From NCBI GenBank assembly GCA_013203065.1, contig JABMQV010000499.1, positions 1 to 7,022 on the forward strand: 7,022 nt of DNA. The letters are read 5' to 3'. The notes beneath the pieces were generated by a model that saw only the letters and a program-made list of their open reading frames with translations, was not told the origin of the DNA and did not search any database. Position 1 is the stretch's first letter. Each line of letters starts with the position of its first letter. Shown piece by piece: positions 1 to 4,607 of this stretch. The translations under genes were made by a program, and so were the position numbers. The DNA is from Desulfobacteraceae bacterium. Lineage in GTDB: Bacteria; Desulfobacterota; DSM-4660; Desulfatiglandales; Desulfatiglandaceae.

Positions 1-227
1 ATGGCAGGTTCTTCATACTTACTGATGACCTCCGGGGGCGGCTCCTTTGGCCAGAGAAACAAGGCCACTACCACGGCACCCACCAAAAAGGCCACACCTA
101 TGGACAACCATTGCCACCGGCTGGCCTGAGACCTCTCACCGTCTTCAAAGACGGCGTTTAGGTCAGGTGCCCGTTCGAGTCGTCGTTCCCGTTCGGCCCG
201 TTTAAGGGCATCAAGGATAAATGACAT
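1..227 (-). CDS. gspB: GspB-type general secretion pathway protein, N-terminal part (runs off left edge)
   Basis: Seventy-five codons are visible from the ATG at 227, and the rest lies beyond the left edge. The N-terminus MSFILDALKRAERERR is the characteristic opening of GspB/ExeB proteins: a short cytoplasmic amphipathic, charge-rich segment. After a linker comes one hydrophobic segment at about residues 41-59, ending in WPKEPPPE, which starts the proline-rich periplasmic linker typical of the family. The C-terminal periplasmic domain is not in the window. In Aeromonas, ExeB forms an inner-membrane complex with ExeA that helps place the secretin (ExeD) in the outer membrane. Here the gene follows the GspA-type ATPase by only 15 bases, the expected A-B operon order. 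GGAAGAG and AGGA lie just before the ATG as possible ribosome binding sites. Family assignment is fairly sure. Whether it serves a type II secretion system or another secretin machine cannot be told from this window. Confidence 0.85.
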   Translation of the reverse strand, partial: MSFILDALKRAERERRLERAPDLNAVFEDGERSQASRWQWLSIGVAFLVGAVVVALFLWPKEPPPEVISKYEEPA

Positions 228-242
228 TTTCCTGCTCTTCCG

Positions 243-2012
243 TTATTGTGTACCCTGGCACAATAGGGGTATGGATGGATCTTTCAATGCCGTATTTAAC
301 TGGATAAATGTCTGCCCTCCCACCTTTCCATCAGGGTTTATGGAATTTGCCCGCTGAAAGCTCATGACGCGTTTCTTGAGGCTGGCGTCAAACAGAGGGT
401 TGGCCGATTCCCTCTCGGATTCCGGACTTGTCCCCGCCACACGGTCCAATTGTGCCCTCAACCACACGATATCGGGACCCCTATCACCCTCCTTGAGCAA
501 GGAGGCTTTAAAGGGGGGCGCTTTCCAGAACAGGGTAAAGTCGCCAAACCAATAGGGTTCCAGTTCGGAACGGGGCAGGGTTATCTGCTTGTCACCAAAG
601 TCCAGGGTCACATCCCCCTCTTCCAATGAGGCGGCCAGCACGTAATGGTGTTCCTTGGTCTCATCGATCAGATCCAATACAACCGGACGGTTCAGGTGGC
701 AGAGACCCGTCCAATTTCCCTTGCTGCTCGCGCAGCGCAGGGCCACATGGGAGGCATAGTCACAGGGTGAGGTACCGGATGGGTCTGGCCATTCCGAATC
801 CCAGTACCTGAAAAGGGTAGCAAATGCTGTCTCCCGATCGGTCTTTACACCCCTGTCTCGCAACAGTTCATCAAGCTTGACCGGTCCACCACTGATCCCG
901 GAGGGGGGCTCCACCACGACAGGTTCGTAAGGAAGTCTTACTTCCTCTTCAGCCGCCACATCATCCGGGTTTTCAGACGTCGCAACTTTTCCTTCCTGGC
1001 GTTCAGGTGTTGGCTTCGGGGGGGCATCCTTGCCAATTCGCTCGGCCACGGCAGCCTGCCTGGGCATTTGTGCTCCCTTCTCATCTTCCAGGACATTTTC
1101 CACAGAGCGCCACCAGGGCAGGAATTTCCAGCCTGCCCCCAACAACATAACCACCAGGACCACCAGCGCCCAGATCATTAACCGCCGGTGACCGGACCGC
1201 TGCCCTTGTCCTGTGACTTCAGATGCTGCCTTACGCAACAATCCCTTGTCCACACGATCATGCTGCTTTGCATAGGCACCGAGTAGGGCCCGGTCGCAGA
1301 TGATGTTGATCAGGCGGGGCACACCACCGGAAAGCTTATGTACCAGCCGCAGGGCTTCCCTGGAAAACAATTCCCTTTTGCACCCTGCAACGTCTAGTCG
1401 GTGCTGGACGTACAAAGCGGTCTCGTCCGGCAGTAAAGGAGACAGGTGATAGCGGGCAGTGATTCGCTGGCCCAACTGCCGCAACTCAGGGCGGGCCATC
1501 ATATCCTGAAGCTCCGGTTGCCCGATGAGCAGTATCTGCAACAGCTTTTGTCTGGTGGTCTCAAGGTTGGTCAATAAGCGCACCTGTTCCAGCACATCTA
1601 CGCTGAGGTTCTGGGCTTCGTCGATAATCAACACGGTCCGCCCGCTCTTTGAATGGGTCTCCAAGAGATGCAGGTTGAGCTTGTCCACCAACACCTTGAG
1701 GCTTTTTGTTCCCTGTGGATAGGAAACATTTAACTCGTCGCACACAGAGCCCACCAACTCCAAGGCCGTCTGTTTGGGGTTCAGAACAAGTCCTACTTCG
1801 ACCCCTTCAGGCACCTGTTCCAGGAGACTGCGGCATAAGGTGGTCTTGCCTGTTCCCACTTCACCGGTAAGGAGTACAAAACCACCCTTCTCCCCCATCC
1901 CGTATAGGAGATGGGCCAACGCCTCCTTGTGCCGCTGGCTCAGAAAAAGAAACCGCGGGTCCGGGGTGAGGGCAAACGGATTTTCAGTCAGACCAAAATA
2001 TGCACTGTACAT
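243..2012 (-). CDS. gspA: GspA/ExeA-type AAA ATPase with periplasmic C39-like and peptidoglycan-binding regions
   Basis: The 589-residue protein begins MYSAYFGLTENPFALTPDP, the standard ExeA start. A cytoplasmic AAA ATPase fills residues 1-270, with Walker A GEVGTGKTT at 50-58, Walker B VLIIDEAQ at 127-134, a GQPEL sensor-like segment at 164-168, and SGGVPRLINIICDRAL at 228-243. One membrane segment lies at about 279-295, followed by a charged, proline-rich linker (310-375). The periplasmic part has a region of about 378-500 resembling the C39-peptidase-like domain of GspA proteins (HLNRPVVLDL, HHYVLA, GDFTLFW), then a putative peptidoglycan-binding repeat at about 505-575. Known role: ATP-driven partner of GspB that binds peptidoglycan and supports secretin assembly across the cell wall. 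The ATG at 2012 gives the canonical N-terminus, but only a weak Shine-Dalgarno (ACAAGAACC) precedes it. The spacer upstream suggests a transcript separate from the crotonase gene, though this is not proven. Confidence 0.93.
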   Translation of the reverse strand: MYSAYFGLTENPFALTPDPRFLFLSQRHKEALAHLLYGMGEKGGFVLLTGEVGTGKTTLCRSLLEQVPEGVEVGLVLNPKQTALELVGSVCDELNVSYPQGTKSLKVLVDKLNLHLLETHSKSGRTVLIIDEAQNLSVDVLEQVRLLTNLETTRQKLLQILLIGQPELQDMMARPELRQLGQRITARYHLSPLLPDETALYVQHRLDVAGCKRELFSREALRLVHKLSGGVPRLINIICDRALLGAYAKQHDRVDKGLLRKAASEVTGQGQRSGHRRLMIWALVVLVVMLLGAGWKFLPWWRSVENVLEDEKGAQMPRQAAVAERIGKDAPPKPTPERQEGKVATSENPDDVAAEEEVRLPYEPVVVEPPSGISGGPVKLDELLRDRGVKTDRETAFATLFRYWDSEWPDPSGTSPCDYASHVALRCASSKGNWTGLCHLNRPVVLDLIDETKEHHYVLAASLEEGDVTLDFGDKQITLPRSELEPYWFGDFTLFWKAPPFKASLLKEGDRGPDIVWLRAQLDRVAGTSPESERESANPLFDASLKKRVMSFQRANSINPDGKVGGQTFIQLNTALKDPSIPLLCQGTQ

Positions 2013-2037
2013 GGTTCTTGTCGGGCCGCCTAAAAAT

Positions 2038-2062
2038 TGAATAGTGAATAATGAATAGTGAA
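2038..2062. repeat. AT-rich 11-bp direct repeat, period 14
   Basis: TGAATAGTGAA occurs at 2038-2048 and again, exactly, at 2052-2062, with ATA between the copies. It lies 26 bases upstream of the gspA start. The spacing of somewhat more than one helical turn could suit a paired protein site, but low-complexity tracts like this also arise between genes with no function. Confidence 0.6.
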
Positions 2063-2081
2063 GATTGTTGGGTTTTGCCTA

Positions 2082-2138
2082 GCCTTTTCATGAACGAGCA
2101 ATGGACAATGGCGAGGGAAAAGGCCTCCTACATTTTCC
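2082..2138 (-). promoter_or_regulatory. Two mutually exclusive inverted repeats downstream of the crotonase gene / in the gspA leader
   Basis: Read on the minus strand there are three segments: GGAAAA (2138-2133), GGCCTTTTCC (2125-2116) and GAAAAGGC (2089-2082). Segment 1 can pair with segment 2 (6 bp, 11-base loop). Segment 2 can instead pair with segment 3 (8 bp, 27-base loop). The two pairings exclude each other, as in attenuators. No T-run follows either stem, so a terminator is not supported. It may be a 3' stem protecting the upstream mRNA or simply chance in A/T-rich runs. Confidence 0.25.
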
Positions 2139-2149
2139 TGTGCCGCATA

Positions 2150-2953
2150 TCACTGCTGTTCCGTCTGCGGCCGAGAGCCAAAGACCGGTTTCCGCTTCTC
2201 CAGAAATGCCGCTATGCCCTCTCTTCCGTTGGGAAGATCCGCGCACCTGGACAGATTCTCCCTTTCTTTTTCCAATTGGGTCTCAAATTTTGTATCAAAC
2301 GAGTCGGTAATCAGCCTTTTTGAGGCCGCAAAAGAACTGAGGGATCCCTTTTTTATTTCCCTGACCAGCTCGATGGCCCTTTTCATAGCCTCTCCATCTT
2401 CAACCACCTCAGTCACCAGGCCCCAGGAGAGAGCGGTCTCGGCGTTGATGGGACGATCAAAGGCGGCGATCTCCATTGCTCTGGCGAATCCAACCAGTCT
2501 GGGCAGGGTAAATGTGCCCCCGCCGTCAATGCTCAGGCCGTTTGATGTGTATGCCTGACGGAGGGTAGCCGAGGTCTCCATAATCCTGAAATCACAGGCA
2601 AGGGCTGTTGAGAAGCCTCCTCCGGCAGCCGGGCCGTTGATTGCCGCCACGACCGGTTTTGGCATCCTTCGAATCTCCAAAACGGCCTGGTGATAACGTC
2701 CAGCCAGTTCATGGAAAGCGGTTCCAGGGTTTTCGCCATAACCGTTTACCCATTTGAGATCGCCTCCCGCGGAGAAGGCCTTCCCTTTCCCCGTGATCAC
2801 CACGCCCGATACTCCTGGATCCAAGGCCACTGCAATGAGCTTATCTGCCAGGAGTTGCACCATGGGTAGGTCAAAGGCATTATAGGCCTTTGGCCGGTTC
2901 AGGGTCACGAGTGCGATCTCATCTTCTATCCTTAGCTTTATTGATTCTTCCAT
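2150..2953 (-). CDS. Enoyl-CoA hydratase/isomerase (crotonase) family protein, PaaG-like active site
   Basis: This is a complete 267-residue crotonase fold, the usual family length. The acyl-CoA pocket and oxyanion hole are seen in GKAFSAGGDLK (57-67) and NGPAAGGGFSTALACD (106-121), and the C-terminal REGIAAFLEKRKPVF (244-258) is typical. An ungapped alignment from memory with rat enoyl-CoA hydratase puts Ser115 and Tyr135 where its catalytic Glu144 and Glu164 sit. Asp143 (SIDGGGT) falls where PaaG-type isomerases, dienoyl-CoA isomerase and 4-chlorobenzoyl-CoA dehalogenase carry their catalytic aspartate. Ordinary hydration is therefore unlikely. A double-bond isomerase or other Asp-based acyl-CoA reaction in the cytosol is the better guess; the substrate is unknown. 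The ATG at 2953 has GAGG (2962-2959) five bases upstream. Its start overlaps the end of a candidate small ORF by 16 bases, suggesting coupling with the upstream genes. Confidence 0.92.
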   Translation of the reverse strand: MEESIKLRIEDEIALVTLNRPKAYNAFDLPMVQLLADKLIAVALDPGVSGVVITGKGKAFSAGGDLKWVNGYGENPGTAFHELAGRYHQAVLEIRRMPKPVVAAINGPAAGGGFSTALACDFRIMETSATLRQAYTSNGLSIDGGGTFTLPRLVGFARAMEIAAFDRPINAETALSWGLVTEVVEDGEAMKRAIELVREIKKGSLSSFAASKRLITDSFDTKFETQLEKERENLSRCADLPNGREGIAAFLEKRKPVFGSRPQTEQQ

Positions 2954-3069
2954 GTTGGCCTCATGAATTGGGAAAATATTGTGATGCCGTCAAGGTCTCC
3001 GACCTTGCCCCATTGCGGGAACACAAACTCAAACTCAAAATCGTATAAACGAACCCGTAAGGGTAGCAT
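2938..3069 (-). CDS. Candidate 43-residue small protein, unrecognised
   Basis: I do not recognise this product. The frame starts with ATG at 3069-3067, stays open for 43 codons and stops with TAA at 2940-2938. A good Shine-Dalgarno, AAGGAG at 3083-3078, sits eight bases before the ATG. The start lies 16 bases after the amidohydrolase stop, and the end overlaps the crotonase start by 16 bases, so it fills almost the whole gap between the two genes. The peptide begins MLPLRVRLYDFEFEF, with alternating acidic and aromatic residues that suggest a beta strand, and ends RPTWKNQ. It has no cysteines, signal peptide or membrane segment. Part of the composition follows from a GAGTTT repeat in the DNA, and a perfect 7-bp hairpin sits inside it, so this may instead be an untranslated leader or a degenerate repeat. 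Codon conservation in relatives would decide. Confidence 0.35.
   Translation of the reverse strand: MLPLRVRLYDFEFEFVFPQWGKVGDLDGITIFSQFMRPTWKNQ
2991..3007. repeat. Perfect 7-bp inverted repeat with 3-base loop
   Basis: CAAGGTC at 2991-2997 and GACCTTG at 3001-3007 flank the loop TCC (GGA in the minus-strand RNA). The stem lies 37 bases upstream of the crotonase ATG, inside the candidate small ORF. No T-run follows on the minus strand, so it is not a standard terminator. It could be a leader or processing hairpin, or a fragment of a REP-like intergenic palindrome. The GGA in the loop recalls CsrA/RsmA sites, but the rest of that consensus is not evident. Confidence 0.45.
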
Positions 3070-3077
3070 TCGGGCAA

Positions 3078-3083
3078 CTCCTT
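3078..3083 (-). promoter_or_regulatory. Ribosome binding site of the candidate small ORF
   Basis: AAGGAG, eight bases upstream of the ATG at 3069 and just past the amidohydrolase stop codon. It has no use for the amidohydrolase itself and is too far from the crotonase start (about 125 bases), which makes it the main argument that the small ORF is translated. Confidence 0.4.
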
Positions 3084-3085
3084 CG

Positions 3086-3925
3086 CTAAAGTCTCAAGAG
3101 TCGCGCTGCATTCAGGCCCTTTATCCCTCTGGTTACTTCAGGGGATAGACCCGCCGATTCAATCTCTTTAAAATATCGCCGGGGCTTCAACAAAGGATAA
3201 TCACTTCCAAATATGATTTTTTCAAAGCCGATGATCTCGCCGGCTATTCTATAAATTTCCGGGCGATAAAGGAAGGGGGATGCTGCTGTGTCAAACCAGA
3301 CGTTTTGAAAAACCTCACCCACTTCCTTCTTCATCAGCCCAAAAAAAAGTATTCCTCCTCCCCAATGTCCAAGGATAATACGGCATGAAGGGTTGGCCCT
3401 GAGAAAGGTGTAGATTTGATTCAGCGTCATGGGTGTCTTTCCGGGATACTGGTGTCCCACAGGTTCATTTGTGTGGAGCAGCAGGGGCACGTCTAACCGG
3501 GCACAGAGTGTCGCGACCTCTCCCAAGGCCTCACCCACGCCGGAAGAGAGGCCCGAACCATAGACTGCCAGCTCCCCCACCCCAGAAAGCCCGGAGCCCA
3601 GGCATCTTTCTACCTCTTTTAATCCTTGGACTGATAGGGGGGAAAAGCTGCAAAACCCTGTCAAACGTTTGGGATGCTTCTGGACGGCCTCTATGATATA
3701 GTCATTATGCCTGCGGTAGTGTTCGGATGTTTCCCAGGGAAACCCGAAGATGACCGACCTCTCCACCCCTTCTTCATCCATATTCCTTATAAGTTCTGTA
3801 ACTCCTGAAAGCCTCGCCTCGGGTGATTTGTAAAGCGCTTCGAAGGCAGGCTCATGTGGGATGAGCGCTGCTCTATCATCCCTGAAGAAAGGAGGGAACA
3901 CATGCGTGTGGAAATCGAGAATCAC
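3086..3925 (-). CDS. Amidohydrolase-2 family TIM-barrel metal enzyme (ACMSD-like)
   Basis: The 279-residue protein opens MILDFHTHVFPP, the amidohydrolase family 2 start with the metal-binding HxH at His6 and His8. Other likely active-site residues are His151 (LLLHTNEP), His187 (LGHWGGG) and Asp242 (FGSDYPL), which match the metal and catalytic positions of the ACMSD/gamma-resorcylate decarboxylase group. The end, GLNAARLLRL, is the normal family C-terminus, so the gene is complete. The family includes non-oxidative decarboxylases and lactone or amide hydrolases acting in the cytosol. The substrate here cannot be named. The start is GTG at 3925, whose G is the last base of the TAG stop of the upstream thioredoxin-fold gene. 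The start has no strong Shine-Dalgarno, so translation probably depends on coupling to that gene. A candidate small ORF and a crotonase gene follow in the same direction. Confidence 0.9.
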   Translation of the reverse strand: MILDFHTHVFPPFFRDDRAALIPHEPAFEALYKSPEARLSGVTELIRNMDEEGVERSVIFGFPWETSEHYRRHNDYIIEAVQKHPKRLTGFCSFSPLSVQGLKEVERCLGSGLSGVGELAVYGSGLSSGVGEALGEVATLCARLDVPLLLHTNEPVGHQYPGKTPMTLNQIYTFLRANPSCRIILGHWGGGILFFGLMKKEVGEVFQNVWFDTAASPFLYRPEIYRIAGEIIGFEKIIFGSDYPLLKPRRYFKEIESAGLSPEVTRGIKGLNAARLLRL

Positions 3926-4437
3926 TACAAGAGCCTATCTAAGGCTTTTTTAAGAGCCTCGGGTTGGTATCCCACAATCTTGTCTCTGATCTTACCCTTT
4001 CGGTCGACGACAAACATGGTGGGTATGGCTGGTGCTTCGGTACCAAAATAGTCCTGCATGACGGTTGGGTTATAACGAACAATCGTATAGTTGATTTTGT
4101 ATTTTGCCTTGAAGGTCAGAAGGTATTGATTGGGAAATTGCTGAGGATCATCCAGGGAAATCCCAAGAATTACCAGTCCCTTCTTGCTGTATTTTTTCTG
4201 TAGTTTTATCAGGACTGGAATGGTCATCCGGCAGGGGGGGCACCAAGTCGCCCAAAAATCCACCACCACCACCTTTCCTCTGTAATCCGATAGGGTCTTC
4301 ATTTTGCCTGAGAGATCCGGCAGGGTAAAATCGGGGGCCAAAGGGCCGGCCTCGACCTCTCTTTGACACCCTAAATAGAAGGCAAGGCCGGTTATAAGGG
4401 CTAAGATCAAAACGGTAGCTTTCCAACTAGAACGCAT
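3925..4437 (-). CDS. TlpA/ResA-type thioredoxin-fold protein, membrane-anchored or lipoprotein
   Basis: From the ATG at 4437 the protein has 170 residues. A signal or anchor segment covers about residues 7-23 (positively charged start, then VLILALITGLAFYLG), with Cys24 directly after it. LGC fits a lipoprotein site only loosely because Tyr is at -3, so lipid attachment is possible but unsure. The mature part is a redoxin domain: APDFTLPDLSGK at 34-45, the active site WCPPC with Cys66 and Cys69, GISLDD at 92-97, and the cis-proline loop AIPT with Pro139. The family reduces or exchanges disulfides outside the inner membrane, for example in cytochrome c maturation, but no such genes are nearby. 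The frame runs on upstream to a TTG at 4467; I chose the ATG because AGGAGG lies six bases before it and the signal segment then sits at the N-terminus. Its stop shares one base with the amidohydrolase start. Confidence 0.92.
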   Translation of the reverse strand: MRSSWKATVLILALITGLAFYLGCQREVEAGPLAPDFTLPDLSGKMKTLSDYRGKVVVVDFWATWCPPCRMTIPVLIKLQKKYSKKGLVILGISLDDPQQFPNQYLLTFKAKYKINYTIVRYNPTVMQDYFGTEAPAIPTMFVVDRKGKIRDKIVGYQPEALKKALDRLL

Positions 4438-4443
4438 AAGGGT

Positions 4444-4449
4444 CCTCCT
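4444..4449 (-). promoter_or_regulatory. Strong ribosome binding site of the thioredoxin-fold gene
   Basis: AGGAGG, six bases before the ATG at 4437. It fixes this start over the in-frame TTG at 4467, which would place the site inside the coding sequence. Confidence 0.85.
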
Positions 4450-4457
4450 GATTTGTG

Positions 4458-4480
4458 CCCGAACCAAGAATCGGTTCAGG
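4458..4480 (-). promoter_or_regulatory. Leader hairpin upstream of the thioredoxin-fold gene
   Basis: Read on the minus strand, CCTGAACC (4480-4473) pairs with GGTTCGGG (4465-4458) around a 7-base loop, giving eight pairs including one G-U. It ends eight bases before the AGGAGG. No T-run follows on the minus strand, so it is a 5' leader structure rather than a terminator. It could stabilise the mRNA or affect ribosome access. Confidence 0.4.
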
Positions 4481-4498
4481 TCGGATTTTTGCTTTTGG

Positions 4499-4528
4499 AT
4501 TATGGAGAGATGGCCAAGCGACCAACAA
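4499..4528 (-). promoter_or_regulatory. Candidate sigma70-type promoter for the thioredoxin-fold/amidohydrolase/crotonase unit
   Basis: On the minus strand TTGTTG (4528-4523) is followed after 18 bases by CATAAT (4504-4499), five of six matches to the -10 consensus but only three of six to the -35. It lies in the 170-base gap after priA, so transcription would start around 4490, roughly 55 bases before the ATG. No terminator is visible after priA, so read-through from priA is also possible. Confidence 0.35.
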
Positions 4529-4607
4529 AGCCCTCATAAAGCCGAAAAAAGGTTATTATTCTTATCGCAAAGGTCCACGGTAAGGCAAGGGATTTTAGCG
4601 GCCATGA

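Larger units (their letters stand above)
2013..2149. other. Spacer between crotonase and gspA genes with repeats
   Basis: This 137-base stretch holds no convincing gene. It contains an 11-bp direct repeat next to gspA and overlapping inverted repeats next to the crotonase stop, listed separately. On the minus strand it should carry the gspA leader and possibly the end of the upstream transcript. I see no stem followed by a T-run, so no standard intrinsic terminator, and no convincing -35/-10 pair. An AGGAGG at about 2124-2129 (minus strand) has no good start codon at a normal distance downstream. Confidence 0.6.
4438..4607. other. Gap between priA and the thioredoxin-fold gene
   Basis: These 170 bases hold the candidate promoter, the leader hairpin and the ribosome binding site listed separately. 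A T6 run (minus strand, about 4545-4550) lies downstream of priA, but I find no GC-rich stem before it, so it is not a convincing terminator. Two short minus-strand frames (23 and 36 codons) lack ribosome binding sites and are not called. Confidence 0.6.

Noticed and set aside
3051..3075. ACCC-TTAC-GGGT stem after the amidohydrolase stop as a terminator
   Set aside because: Only four pairs and a broken T-run follow, and the same bases form the start of the candidate small ORF.
2963..3148. Plus-strand 61-codon frame between the crotonase and amidohydrolase
   Set aside because: It is antisense to the genes around it, lacks a ribosome binding site, has a low-complexity Ser/Lys/Arg-rich product and ends inside the amidohydrolase.
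4438..4467. In-frame TTG start for the thioredoxin-fold gene, adding ten residues (VRAQIRRTL)
   Set aside because: The AGGAGG would fall inside the coding region, the added residues overlap the leader hairpin, and the ATG at 4437 puts the signal segment at a normal distance from the N-terminus.
4458..4495. Plus-strand intrinsic terminator (stem at 4461-4477 followed by ATTTTTGCTTTT)
   Set aside because: No plus-strand gene precedes it, and on that strand the stem has a C-A mismatch and five unpaired bases before the T-run.
4424..4534. 36-codon minus-strand frame beginning MRALLVAW that runs into the thioredoxin-fold gene start
   Set aside because: No Shine-Dalgarno before the ATG, it spans the candidate promoter and hairpin, and it ends out of frame inside the signal-sequence codons.
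4534..4606. 23-codon minus-strand frame beginning MAAKIPCLTV right after the priA stop
   Set aside because: It has no ribosome binding site, is very short, and its frame runs back into priA as an out-of-frame shadow.
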